In this document: positions 46,635 through 55,557 of the stretch, one piece after another
Layout: every line of letters begins with the position of its first letter
Position numbering within the stretch: position 1 is the first letter of the stretch
Assembly: GCA_963746175.1 (NCBI GenBank)
Contig: CAVVAH010000008.1
Span: 744,001 to 808,000, forward strand
Length of the DNA stretch: 64,000 nucleotides
Direction of reading: 5' to 3'
From: CAVVAH01 sp963746175
GTDB lineage: Bacteria; Actinomycetota; Actinomycetes; JACCUZ01
Notes under the pieces: model-generated
Told to the model about the DNA's origin: nothing
Databases searched by the model: none
Seen by the model: only the letters and a program-made list of their open reading frames with translations
Made by a program: the position numbers and the translations under genes

Positions 46635-47042
46635 GTGACCGACCCGGCCCGCCCCGAGCACCTCGCGGCCCGCTACGGGGACCGGTCCCGCCGACCCGCG
46701 CCGGGGCTCGTCGCGACGATCGTCGTGCTCGCGACGGCGTTCGTGGGCTGGGTGGTCTGGGCCGCCCTGGCGGCCGGCGCCCCGGACGTCACCGCCCAGG
46801 TGACCGGCTTCGTGGTCCGCGGGCCGGACGAGATCCGGGTCGAGGTCACGGTGGCGGCCGAGCGCGGTCGGGTCTCCTGCCCGCTGCGAGCCCTGGACGC
46901 CGACCGCGAGACCGTCGGGGCCACGACGGTGCGGGTGCGAGTACCGTCGTCGGGACGGGTCGAGACCACCGTGCCCGTCCGCACCCGGGACACCGCGGTG
47001 ACCGCGGTGCTCGACGACTGCACCCGTCCGGGCGCAGTCTGA
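46635..47042 (+). CDS. DUF4307 membrane protein
   Basis: 135 residues from GTG 46635. RPEHLAARYGDRSRR leads to one membrane helix (LVATIVVLATAFVGWVVWAAL) and a small beta domain with two cysteines (GRVSCPLRALDAD, VLDDCTRPG). It matches DUF4307, which is typically encoded between mca and greA. Function unknown. Confidence 0.88.
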   Translation: MTDPARPEHLAARYGDRSRRPAPGLVATIVVLATAFVGWVVWAALAAGAPDVTAQVTGFVVRGPDEIRVEVTVAAERGRVSCPLRALDADRETVGATTVRVRVPSSGRVETTVPVRTRDTAVTAVLDDCTRPGAV

Positions 47043-47169
47043 CGACAATGCGCTGAGTGGACGCGACCCACCCGGTGGTTGTTAGCCTCGACATCTTCAC
47101 CGCCGCGACCGGCGCCGTTCCGCGCCGACAGTCGCCCCACGTCTGCACGTACGAGGAAGGAGCCCTGCC

Positions 47170-47661
47170 GTGACCGAGACGACCGAGACCGTCACCTGGT
47201 TGACCCAGGAGGCTTACGACCGGCTCAAGGAGGAGCTCGACTTCCTGGCCGGTGAGGGCCGCCGCGAGATCGTCCAGCGGATCGAGGCCGCCCGCGAGGA
47301 GGGCGACCTCCGCGAGAACGGCGGCTACCACGCGGCGAAGGACGAGCAGGGCAAGCGCGAGGCGCGCATCCGTCAGCTCCAGCAGCTGCTCGACAGCGCG
47401 CAGGTCGGCGAGGCCCCCAAGGCGCCCAAGGGCGTCGTCGCGCCCGGCACCGTCGTCACGGCCACGGTGGCCGGCGAGACCATGCGCTTCCTGCTCGGCT
47501 CCCGCGAGGTCGCCGGCGACGGGATCGAGGTCTACTCGGAGAAGTCCCCGCTGGGCGAGGCCATCAACGGCAAGCACATCGGCGACAAGGTCTCCTACAA
47601 GGCCCCCAACGGCAACAAGGTCCAGGTCGAGGTCGTCGACACCGAGCCCTTCACCGCCTGA
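47170..47661 (+). CDS. greA: Transcription elongation factor GreA
   Basis: 163 residues from GTG 47170 with GAAGGAG upstream. The N-terminal coiled coil (VTWLTQEAYDRLKEELDFL, EEGDLRENGGYHAAKDEQGKREARI) carries the acidic tip that stimulates RNA cleavage in backtracked polymerase. The C-terminal FKBP-like domain ends SYKAPNGNKVQVEVVD. Normal length. Confidence 0.95.
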   Translation: MTETTETVTWLTQEAYDRLKEELDFLAGEGRREIVQRIEAAREEGDLRENGGYHAAKDEQGKREARIRQLQQLLDSAQVGEAPKAPKGVVAPGTVVTATVAGETMRFLLGSREVAGDGIEVYSEKSPLGEAINGKHIGDKVSYKAPNGNKVQVEVVDTEPFTA

Positions 47662-47687
47662 GGTCTCAGTGCGAGATGCGGGCACCG

Positions 47688-47749
47688 CAACAGGTGGCTG
47701 CATCCAGCAACAGGCGGATCGGCATGTTGCGGCATGCACCGGCCTGTTG
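47688..47749 (+). repeat. Compound hairpin of CAACAGG units downstream of greA
   Basis: CAACAGG occurs at 47688-47694 and again near 47708, with inverted copies ATGTTG (47724-47729) and CCTGTTG (47743-47749). Outer arms CAACAGG and CCTGTTG pair, with GCAT/ATGC inside, and the inner pair can nest. It starts 26 bases after the greA stop and may end or protect that mRNA. The rest of 47662-47916 shows no gene. Confidence 0.55.
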
Positions 47750-47916
47750 TGGACCGGTCAAGTCCACGATGTGGGCGCCAGGGGACCGGGACCGACGGCG
47801 AACAGCCCGTGCGGCGCGGCGTCCGCGTCCTTGCGGCTCTGCGGACCATCGACGGCGCAGCACGGCCGGGCCGCGCTGACCAGCGCCGACGGTGGGACAG
47901 GTCCGCGCCCCGGCGG

Positions 47917-48630
47917 TCAGTCTCGGGCGACGTAGACCGTGTTGGCGGAGGTGCCCCTCGTGAGCGGGTTGGCGAACTCGACCACGTGCGCCTCGACGTC
48001 GGCGAGGACCTCGCGCAGCACCGCCAGGAACTCGTCGTCGGGCGGGTCGTCGGACCACAGCGCGAAGACGCCGTCGTCGACCACGAGCCGCCGCAGCGCC
48101 CGCAGTCCGTCGGCCGTGTAGAACGGCGCGTGGCTGAGGTGCAGGACGTGCCGCGGCGAGTGGTCGACGTCGAGCAGGACGGCGTCGAACCGCCGCCCGG
48201 GCTGCTCCGGGTCGAAGCCGTCCCCCGCCGCCAGTGCGAAGAAGTCGCCCTCCAGCAGCCGCACCCGCTGATCGCCTGCCAGCCCGACGGTGTCCGGCAG
48301 CAGGTCCCGGCGGTGCCAGTCGACGACCTCGCCGAGCGCCTCGACCACCGTCAGGGACCGCACCCGCCGGTCCTCGAGCGCTGTCCGCGCGGTGTAGCCC
48401 AGCCCGAGGCCACCCACGACGACGTCGAGCGGCCGGTCCGGCAGGGCCGCGAGGCCCAGCCGGGACAGCTCGACCTCGGCCACGGTGAACAGGCTCGACA
48501 TGAGGAACTCGTCGCCGAGCTTGACCTCGAACACGTCCACGTCCAGCTGCGGGTCCCGCCGACGGCGCAGCGAGATCTCACCCATCGGGGTCTCGCGCCA
48601 GGCGAGCTCCTCGAACCGGGGCAGGCTCAA
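47917..48630 (-). CDS. Spermidine-synthase-like methyltransferase-fold protein
   Basis: 237 residues from TTG 48630, which overlaps the permease stop as TTGA. SLRRRRDPQLDVDVFEVKLGDEFLMSS, DVVVGGLGLGYTARTAL and FDAVLLDVDHSPRHVL show the SpeE-like Rossmann fold. There is no clear polyamine-binding signature. It is similar in style to the broken gene at 13789. Substrate unknown. Cotranscribed with the ABC transporter. Confidence 0.82.
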   Translation of the reverse strand: MSLPRFEELAWRETPMGEISLRRRRDPQLDVDVFEVKLGDEFLMSSLFTVAEVELSRLGLAALPDRPLDVVVGGLGLGYTARTALEDRRVRSLTVVEALGEVVDWHRRDLLPDTVGLAGDQRVRLLEGDFFALAAGDGFDPEQPGRRFDAVLLDVDHSPRHVLHLSHAPFYTADGLRALRRLVVDDGVFALWSDDPPDDEFLAVLREVLADVEAHVVEFANPLTRGTSANTVYVARD

Positions 48631-49430
48631 CGGCTGGCCGCGCGCCGGTACTGGCGTATCGACAGCGGGATGAACAGCGCCAGGATCAGCGCCACCCAGA
48701 TGAGGGTGTATGCCTCGGGGTTCTGCATCGCCCAGTTGTCGGCGGGCGGCAGCTGGGGGCTGGTGTTGCCGAACGCGTCCCGAGCCGCCTGGGTGACGGC
48801 GGACACCGGGTTCCAGTTGGCGAAGGTCTTCAGCGGCTCAGGCAGCGTGCTGGCCGGGACGAACGTGTTGGCGATGAACGTCACCGGGAAGATGATGATG
48901 AACGCGGCGTTGTTGACGATCTCCGGCGTTCTCACCAGCAGTCCGACCCAGGCCATCACCCACGAGATCCCGTAGGCGAACGCCAGGATCAGGAGGAAGC
49001 CGCCCACAGCCTGGAAGAAGCCGGTGTGGATCCGCCAGCCGACGATCAGACCGCTCACCGCCATCACCGCAAGACTGATGATGTTGATGGCGACGTCACT
49101 GGTGGTGCGGCCGAACAGCACTGCCGACGGTGCCATGGGCAGCGACCGGAACCGGTCGATGATGCCCTTCTGCAGGTCCTCGGCGAGGCTGTAGCCGGTG
49201 AACGTGGAGCCGAAGACGACGGTCTGGGCGAAGATCCCCGCGATGAGGAACTCCTTGTAGCCGACGCCCGGCACGTCGATCGCGCCGCCGAACACGTAGG
49301 CGAACAGCAGCACGAACATGATCGGCGACAGCGTCGTGAAGACCAGCAGGTCAGGAACCCGCTTGATCTTGATGAGGTTGCGCTTGGTGATGACGGCGGA
49401 GTCTGAGACCGCCTCGGTCAGGGCACTCAT
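48627..49430 (-). CDS. ABC-2 type permease (DrrB-like)
   Basis: 267 residues from ATG 49430. Six membrane helices with ABC2 motifs: NLIKIKRVPDLLVFTTLSPIMFVLLFAYVFGG, DRFRSLPMAPSAVLFGRTTSDV and FANWNPVSAVTQAARDAFGN. Partner of the upstream ATPase, with a four-base overlap. Together they export a lipophilic drug or lipid. Confidence 0.93.
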   Translation of the reverse strand: MSALTEAVSDSAVITKRNLIKIKRVPDLLVFTTLSPIMFVLLFAYVFGGAIDVPGVGYKEFLIAGIFAQTVVFGSTFTGYSLAEDLQKGIIDRFRSLPMAPSAVLFGRTTSDVAINIISLAVMAVSGLIVGWRIHTGFFQAVGGFLLILAFAYGISWVMAWVGLLVRTPEIVNNAAFIIIFPVTFIANTFVPASTLPEPLKTFANWNPVSAVTQAARDAFGNTSPQLPPADNWAMQNPEAYTLIWVALILALFIPLSIRQYRRAASR

Positions 49431-50449
49431 CGCGCTGCCACCTCCTTCTCCTTGGTCGTCGGGGAGCCGGCGTCGGCGTCTGGGGCGTCGCCGTTGTCGG
49501 CGGCCTCCTCGGCAGCGTGACCGGTCAGGCTGAGGAAGACGTCGTCCAGCGTCGGGCGCCGCAGTCCGATGTCGGACACGACGACGCCGGCGGCGTCCAG
49601 CTCACGGATCGCGGCGACCAGCACCGCCGAGCCGCCCGCGACCGGCACCGTGAGCCGGCGCCCGTCACGGTCGGTCTTCGCCTCGCCCTTGCCGACCGGC
49701 GCCAGCGCCCTACGGGCGTCCTCGACGTGGGCGGCGTCGGCGACGGTGAGCTCGAGCCGCTCGCCACCCACCTGGTCCTTGAGCTCGTCGGCCGTGCCCT
49801 CCGCGATGACCTTGCCGTGGTCGATGACCGCGATCCGGTCGGCGAGCTGGTCGGCCTCCTCGAGGTACTGCGTGGTCAGCAGCACTGTCGTGCCGCCCCG
49901 GACGAGGTCTCCGATGACGTCCCACATGCCCAGCCGGCTGCGCGGGTCGAGGCCGGTCGTCGGCTCGTCGAGGAACAGGATCGGCGGCTGCGCCACCAAT
50001 GCGGCGGCCAGGTCGAGCCGGCGCCGCATGCCTCCGGAGTAGGTCTTGGCCATCCGGCCGCCGGCCTCCACGAGGTCGAACCGCTCGAGCAGCTCGTGGG
50101 CCCGCTCCCGGCTGGTGGCGCGGCCGAGGTGGTAGAGCCGGCCGACCATGTCGAGGTTCTCGAAACCGGTCAGGTGCTCGTCGACGGCGGCGTTCTGGCC
50201 GGAGAGGCCGATGATCCGGCGGAGCGCACGAGCATCCGTGACGGCGTCGAGGCCATTGACGGTCGCGCGGCCCTCGTCGGGTTCCAGCAAGGTGGTGAGG
50301 ATGCGCACCGTCGTCGTCTTGCCGGCGCCGTTCGGCCCGAGCAGGCCCACCACGGTGCCCTGCTCGACAGCCAGGTCGAGGCCGTCGAGGGCGGTCACGT
50401 CGCCGTAGCGCTTGACCAGTCCCTCCGCCACGATCGCGTTCGTCATCAT
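49427..50449 (-). CDS. ABC transporter ATP-binding protein (DrrA-like)
   Basis: 340 residues from ATG 50449, behind GGAGGGA. Walker A GLLGPNGAGKTTTVRIL, Q-loop SGQNAAVDEHLTGFENL, signature YSGGMRRRLDLAAALV and Walker B PPILFLDEPTTGLDP are intact. The C-terminal regulatory extension is of the daunorubicin-resistance type. Operator-like sites lie 130-195 bases upstream. Confidence 0.94.
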   Translation of the reverse strand: MMTNAIVAEGLVKRYGDVTALDGLDLAVEQGTVVGLLGPNGAGKTTTVRILTTLLEPDEGRATVNGLDAVTDARALRRIIGLSGQNAAVDEHLTGFENLDMVGRLYHLGRATSRERAHELLERFDLVEAGGRMAKTYSGGMRRRLDLAAALVAQPPILFLDEPTTGLDPRSRLGMWDVIGDLVRGGTTVLLTTQYLEEADQLADRIAVIDHGKVIAEGTADELKDQVGGERLELTVADAAHVEDARRALAPVGKGEAKTDRDGRRLTVPVAGGSAVLVAAIRELDAAGVVVSDIGLRRPTLDDVFLSLTGHAAEEAADNGDAPDADAGSPTTKEKEVAAR

Positions 50450-50580
50450 GCGTTCCCTCCGAGGTGCCCCGTACCGGTGCGTGGTCGTTCGCCGTCGATC
50501 CTGCTCGTCAGGTCAGACACCGGGCGAGCACGTTTCTCATCGCTCGACGCCGGATGGTCCGACCCGGCCGGTCGACCTGA

Positions 50581-50644
50581 CGCGATGTATCGCGTTCCTG
50601 AAGCATGGCTGGCGGCGACTTCGCTGTCAAGATATATCGCGAAC
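50581..50644. promoter_or_regulatory. PadR-like operator pair upstream of the DrrAB transporter
   Basis: CGCGAT and ATCGCG flank a GT centre (50581-50594). The related GATATATCGCGAAC lies at 50631-50644, against GATGTATCGCGTTC at 50584-50597. The AT-rich core resembles sites of PadR-type regulators that often govern DrrAB exporters. No PadR gene is in the window. Confidence 0.5.
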
Positions 50645-50668
50645 GTCGGCTGGCGGCGGCGGGAGAGA

Positions 50669-51895
50669 TCAGGCGAAGACCAGCGGGTAGCCGGCCGAGC
50701 GGAGCCGGGCGAGCACCTGCTCGCAGTGCTCCTCCCCCCGGGTCTCGAGCTGCAGCCGGACCTCGACCTCGTCGACCGAGAGCCGCGGGTCGGTGCGCAC
50801 GTGCTCGACCTCGACCACGCTGGCGCCGGCCGCCGCGACCTCGGTGAGCAGCTCGACCAGCGCGCCGGGCTTGTCGGAGATCCGGACCCGGAACGCGAGG
50901 AACCGGCCGGCGACGGCGAGGCCGTGCCGGAGCACCCGCATGAGCAGCAGCGGGTCGATGTTGCCGCCGGAGAGCACGACCACCACGGGCGGCTCGAACG
51001 CGCCCGGGTCGTCGAGCACCGCTGCCACCCCCGCGGCGCCGGCCGGCTCGACGACCAGCTTCGCGCGCTCGAGGCACAGGAGCAGCGCCCTGGACAGCGA
51101 CTCCTCCGACACAGTGACGATGTCGTCGACGAGCTCTCGCACCAGCTCGAAGGGCACGGTGCCCGGGCAGCCGACCGCGATGCCGTCGGCCATCGTCGTC
51201 ATCCGCTCCAGCGGGACCGGGCAGCCGGCGGCGAGGGAGGCAGGGAAAGCCGCGGCGTTCTCGGCCTGCACGCCGACGACCCGGACACCGGGCTTGGTGG
51301 ACTTCACGGCCAGTGCGATACCGGCGAGGAGGCCGCCGCCGCCGGTGCACACGACGACGGTGCGGACATCGGGCACCTGCTCGAGGACCTCCAGACCGAC
51401 CGTGCCCTGACCGGCCACGATGTCGGCGTGGTCGAACGGGTGCACCAGCACCGCGCCGGTCTCGGCCGCGAAGGCCTTGGCCGCCGTCAGCGCCTCGTCG
51501 ACCGACGAGCCGTGGAAGCGCACGTCGGCGCCGTACGCCCGGGTGGCCTGCACCTTGGGGATCGGCGCGCCCTCCGGCATGAAGACCGTCGAGCGCAGCC
51601 CGCGCAGCGACGCAGCCAGCGCGACGCCCTGCGCGTGGTTGCCCGCGCTGGCGGCGACGACGCCGTGGGCGGACTCCGCCGCCGAGAGCCCCGCGATCCG
51701 CGTGTACGCACCGCGGATCTTGAACGACCCGGCGCGCTGCAGGTTCTCGCACTTGAGCCAGACGGGTCCCCCGACCCGCTCCGACAGTGGCCGGGATCCC
51801 TGCACCGGGGTGTCCCGGATGATCCCCTCGAGCAGCGCCCGGGCGGCCTTGACGTCGTCCACCGTCACCGGCAGGTCCTTCGACGGCGTCGCCAT
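50669..51895 (-). CDS. ilvA: Threonine ammonia-lyase with ACT-like domain
   Basis: 408 residues from ATG 51895. The PLP lysine is in QRAGSFKIRGAYTRI, the phosphate loop is VCTGGGGLLAGIAL, and AASAGNHAQGVALAA is present. A C-terminal ACT-like domain (~325-408, VRISDKPGALVELLTEVAAAGASVVEVEHVRTD) suggests allosteric control. It deaminates threonine to 2-oxobutyrate for isoleucine synthesis or catabolism. Confidence 0.94.
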   Translation of the reverse strand: MATPSKDLPVTVDDVKAARALLEGIIRDTPVQGSRPLSERVGGPVWLKCENLQRAGSFKIRGAYTRIAGLSAAESAHGVVAASAGNHAQGVALAASLRGLRSTVFMPEGAPIPKVQATRAYGADVRFHGSSVDEALTAAKAFAAETGAVLVHPFDHADIVAGQGTVGLEVLEQVPDVRTVVVCTGGGGLLAGIALAVKSTKPGVRVVGVQAENAAAFPASLAAGCPVPLERMTTMADGIAVGCPGTVPFELVRELVDDIVTVSEESLSRALLLCLERAKLVVEPAGAAGVAAVLDDPGAFEPPVVVVLSGGNIDPLLLMRVLRHGLAVAGRFLAFRVRISDKPGALVELLTEVAAAGASVVEVEHVRTDPRLSVDEVEVRLQLETRGEEHCEQVLARLRSAGYPLVFA

Positions 51896-51932
51896 GGCCG
51901 CCAGTGTGCCAGGGCCGGTCGGGTCGTCGGGG

Positions 51933-52881
51933 TCAGCCGTCCCCGTGCCAGTACACGTCCCCGCGGAGCACCAGTGCCGCGGCTCCGACCAGCCCTGCAC
52001 CGGGTCCCAGCCCGGAGGGGACGACGGCGACCGCGCGTGCGAATGGCAGCCCGGCGTGCCGGTCGTAGGCCGCCGACAGCGGCGCGTCGAGCAGGTCCCA
52101 CGCGCCGGCGAGACCACCACCGACCACGACCACCGAGACGTCGAGCGACTGCACCACCGAGGCGATCGCGACACCGGGCGCGGTCCCGCCCCGCTCGAAG
52201 GCCGCCCGGGCCGCCGGGTCGCCGCGGCGGGCGTCGGCGGCCATGGCCCGCGCGGTGGTGTCCCCCGCCGGACGCCAGCCCTGCGTCACCGCCCAGGCGG
52301 CGAGCGCCGGGCCGCGCGGCACGGCCTCCAGGCAGCCTCGGCCGCCGCAGGTGCAGGCCGGTCCCGCGGGGTCGACGACCACGTGGCCGACGTGGCCCGC
52401 GTTGCCGGTGGCACCGTCGACCAGCCGGCCGGCGAGAACGAGCCCGCCGCCGACGCCGGTGGCCACGACCATCGCCAGCACGTCGACGTGGCCGCGCGCC
52501 GCGTCCTTCCAGTGCTCGGCCGCGGCCAGCGCGACCGCGTCGTTGTGCAGCCGCACCGGTCGGTCGGGGAACCGCTGGGACAACCGGGCGCGCAACGGGA
52601 AGCCCCGCCAGCCGGGGATGTTCAGCGGCGACACCTCCCCGGCCGGCCAGGCCATCGGGCCGCCGCAGCCCGACGCCGACCGCGGCCGGGTCCTCGCCGT
52701 CAAGGACCTCGTCGACGACGCCGAGCAGGGCGGCGAGGACCTCGTCGCCCGTGGCAGCCGGTGGAGTCGGGACCTGCGCGGACCGCAGCACCGCGCCGTC
52801 GGCGGCGACGATCCCCGCCGCCAGCTTCGTGCCGCCGACGTCGAGGGCGAGGACCGGCGCGCCCTGCGCCGTCGCGGTCAG
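51933..52881 (-). pseudogene. ROK-family glucokinase-like protein, one-base frameshift and CTG start
   Basis: The N-terminal part LALDVGGTKLAAGIVAADGAV has the ATP-binding DxGGTK motif. The rest, GCGGPMAWPAGEVSPLNIPGW, LHNDAVALAAAEHWKDAARG and the zinc site ACTCGGRGCLEAV, is one base over; the break near 52680 is repaired by dropping one G from a GGG. The only start in frame before the kinase motif is CTG 52881, forming a CTGA overlap with the FIST stop exactly where ATG or GTG would be expected. ROK kinases phosphorylate glucose or other sugars. Either a decayed gene or indel plus rare start. Confidence 0.75.
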
Positions 52882-54071
52882 GGCCGGTCCAGGAAGGCGA
52901 GCACCGAGGCGGTGAAGCTGTGCAGGTGGCTGCGTCCCGCGACGGGCCCGATCTCACCGGCGGCGAACATGCCCGCGACGCCGGACGTGCGCAGCCCGGC
53001 GCGGACCGCGCGGACGTCGTGGTCGGCGGTGCCGAACAGGCCGGCACCCCGGCCGGTGCAGGAGAAGAGCAGTGCGCCCGCCACGTCGCCCGGCACGGTG
53101 GCCAGCAGCCGGTCGAGGTCGTGGTCCGCGCTCTCCGAGTCGCGCACCTGCAGCTGCACGGTCTGCCCGACCTCGACGACGTCGCCGACGACGAGGCCCT
53201 CCCGCTCGGCGTCGGCGCCCACCACGCCACGCACCAGGAAGTCGCCGAGGCCGTGCTCGTCGGCGTACTCGTCCATGGCCACACCGAGGTGCAGGCCGCC
53301 GGTCACCATCGCCTGCTCCGCCGGCGGCAGCTGGCGGAGCACCTCCTCGAGCTTCACCGTCGCCGGCCGACCGGCGAGACCCAGCAGCAGGTTCCCGTCG
53401 GCGGCGGTCACCGTCATGGTCGGACCGACCGGGCGGCAGCCCTGGCTGACCACAGGCACCGGCACGACGTCGCCGCCGAGAACGACGCCCACGGCACCGC
53501 GGTCGCGGACGACGCCGTCGGCGAGCAGCCGGGTCGAGCCGGCGCCACGCATACCGGTGGCGTTGCCGCCGGTGATCGGCAGACCGGGCAGGGCATCATT
53601 CGCCTGCTCCACGAACGCGTCGACGGGGAAGGACCACGGGTCGACGAGCATCACCGCGGCGCGGTCGTCGGCGCGGCGCACCGGCATCCCGACGACGGCG
53701 ATCGACTCCGACGTGCGCAGGACCTCGAGGTGGAAGGACCGCAGCGCCACGCCCGGCAGCGCCCCGACCCACACGCTGACCGCCGACGTGAGCTCGACGC
53801 CGCGGCCGCCGCCGATGACCCCGGGGGCGCTGCAGCCGATCGCCGTGGTGGCGCCGGACAGCTCGCCGGCGCGCTCGAGGGCGGCAGCGACGTCGTCGGG
53901 CTCGGCGCCGCAGGCGAAGACCAGGGCAAGGTCGGGCGCGGCGCCGCCGAGCGCGAGCAGCGCGGCACGGGTCGCCGAACCCGCGGCCCGCACCAGGTCG
54001 GCGTCGACGGCGATCCCGTCGCCGCACCGGACCCCGGTGGTCCGCCTGCTCGTCGTCCCGCCCGGCTGCAC
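52878..54071 (-). CDS. FIST-domain sensory protein
   Basis: 397 residues from GTG 54071. FIST_N and FIST_C segments are visible: LVFACGAEPDDVAAALERA, TTAIGCSAPGVIGGG, SQGCRPVGPTMTVTAADGNLLLGLAGRPA and ALLFSCTGRGAGLFG. FIST domains are thought to bind small ligands, possibly amino acids. No effector domain is attached. Overlaps the ROK gene by four bases and is divergent from the MoxR operon. Confidence 0.88.
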   Translation of the reverse strand: MQPGGTTSRRTTGVRCGDGIAVDADLVRAAGSATRAALLALGGAAPDLALVFACGAEPDDVAAALERAGELSGATTAIGCSAPGVIGGGRGVELTSAVSVWVGALPGVALRSFHLEVLRTSESIAVVGMPVRRADDRAAVMLVDPWSFPVDAFVEQANDALPGLPITGGNATGMRGAGSTRLLADGVVRDRGAVGVVLGGDVVPVPVVSQGCRPVGPTMTVTAADGNLLLGLAGRPATVKLEEVLRQLPPAEQAMVTGGLHLGVAMDEYADEHGLGDFLVRGVVGADAEREGLVVGDVVEVGQTVQLQVRDSESADHDLDRLLATVPGDVAGALLFSCTGRGAGLFGTADHDVRAVRAGLRTSGVAGMFAAGEIGPVAGRSHLHSFTASVLAFLDRP

Positions 54072-54133
54072 CTCCCCATCCTCGCGCCCGGACGCCCTGG
54101 GAAACAGCCACCACCCGACGTACGGTCGAGGAC

Positions 54134-55555
54134 GTGCCCGAGCGACCCACCGCCACCATGCCCGCCCCGACGAGCGTCGCCACCCTCGCCGACCTGCGCG
54201 AGAGCGGCCACACCTACCGGCCGGTGAAGACCGAGATCCGGGAGAACCTCCTTGAGCTGCTGCGCTCCGGCCGGCCGCGCTTCGAGGGGATCGTCGGCTT
54301 CGACGAGACCGTGCTGCCCGCGCTGGAACGGGCGCTGCTCGCCGGCCACGACATCGTGCTGCTCGGCGAGCGCGGCCAGGGCAAGACCCGGCTGATCCGC
54401 ACCCTCACGGCGCTGCTCGACGAGTGGACCCCGGTCGTAGACGGCTGCGAGATCAACGACCACCCGGAGGTCCCGGTGTGCGCGCGCTGCCGGCGGCTGC
54501 ACACCGAGCTCGGCGACGACCTGCCCGTCGGCTGGCGGCACCGCAGCGAGCGGTACGGCGAGAAGCTGGCGACGCCGGACACGTCGGTCGGCGACCTCAT
54601 CGGCGACATCGACCCGGTGAAGGTCGCGGAGGGCCGCACGCTCGGCGACCCGGAGACCGTGCACTACGGGCTGGTGCCGCGCACCAACCGCGGCATCTTC
54701 GCCATCAACGAGCTCCCCGACCTCGCGGAGCGCATCCAGGTCTCCCTGCTCAACGTGCTGGAGGAGCGCGACATCCAGGTCCGCGGCTACGCGCTCCGGC
54801 TGCCGCTGGACGTCCTGCTCGTCGCGAGTGCGAACCCGGAGGACTACACCAACCGCGGCCGCATCATCACCCCGCTCAAGGACCGGTTCGGCACGGAGAT
54901 CCGCACCCACTACCCCGACCTGCTCGAGGACGAGATCGCCGTCATCCGGCAGGAGGCCGACGTGGCCGCGATCGTGCCGGACTTCCTGCTCGAGGTCGTC
55001 GCGCGGTTCACCCGGCACGTCCGCGAGTCGCCGGCGGTGGATGCGCGGTCCGGTGTCTCGGCACGTTTCGGCGTCGCCGCGACCGAGACGGCGGCAGCCT
55101 CGGCACTGCGTCGCTCCGCGCTCACCGGCGAGCAGCCGGCGGTCGCGCGCATCTGCGACCTGCCGGCCGTGGTGCCGAGCCTGCTCGGCAAGGTGGAGTT
55201 CGAGGTCGACGAGGAGGGCCGCGAGGTCGAGGTGCTCGCGCACCTGCTGCGCAAGGCGACGGCGGAGACCTTCCGGCACCACCTCGGCGCGTCCGACCTC
55301 AAGGCGCTGATCGAGAAGTTCGACGAGGGCCTGCTCGTCGAGAGCGGCGACCTGGTCCCCGGCAGGCGGCTGCTGGAGCAGGTCGGCCCGCTCCCGGGCC
55401 TGGCGCACGTGCTCGAGCTGCTCGGTGTCGACGAGGGCGCCGAGACGCCGGAGCTGGCGGCGGCCGGGCTCGAGTTCGCCCTCGAGGGTCTCTTCCTCAA
55501 CCGTCGCATCAGCAAGGACGACAGCCCCGCCGGCGGCATCCTCTACGGGCACTAG
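54134..55555 (+). CDS. MoxR/ChlI-type AAA+ ATPase
   Basis: 473 residues from GTG 54134, with TACGGT seven bases upstream and GAGGA inside the gap. Walker A IVLLGERGQGKTRLIRTLTALL, an insert with paired cysteines (VPVCARCRRLH) and FAINELPDLAERIQVSLLNVLEERDIQVRGY identify a ChlI-like ATPase. VASANPEDYTNRGRIITPLKDRFG follows. It usually works with a VWA partner to remodel or insert metal into a target; the next gene is that partner. Confidence 0.92.
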   Translation: MPERPTATMPAPTSVATLADLRESGHTYRPVKTEIRENLLELLRSGRPRFEGIVGFDETVLPALERALLAGHDIVLLGERGQGKTRLIRTLTALLDEWTPVVDGCEINDHPEVPVCARCRRLHTELGDDLPVGWRHRSERYGEKLATPDTSVGDLIGDIDPVKVAEGRTLGDPETVHYGLVPRTNRGIFAINELPDLAERIQVSLLNVLEERDIQVRGYALRLPLDVLLVASANPEDYTNRGRIITPLKDRFGTEIRTHYPDLLEDEIAVIRQEADVAAIVPDFLLEVVARFTRHVRESPAVDARSGVSARFGVAATETAAASALRRSALTGEQPAVARICDLPAVVPSLLGKVEFEVDEEGREVEVLAHLLRKATAETFRHHLGASDLKALIEKFDEGLLVESGDLVPGRRLLEQVGPLPGLAHVLELLGVDEGAETPELAAAGLEFALEGLFLNRRISKDDSPAGGILYGH

Positions 55556-55557
55556 CC

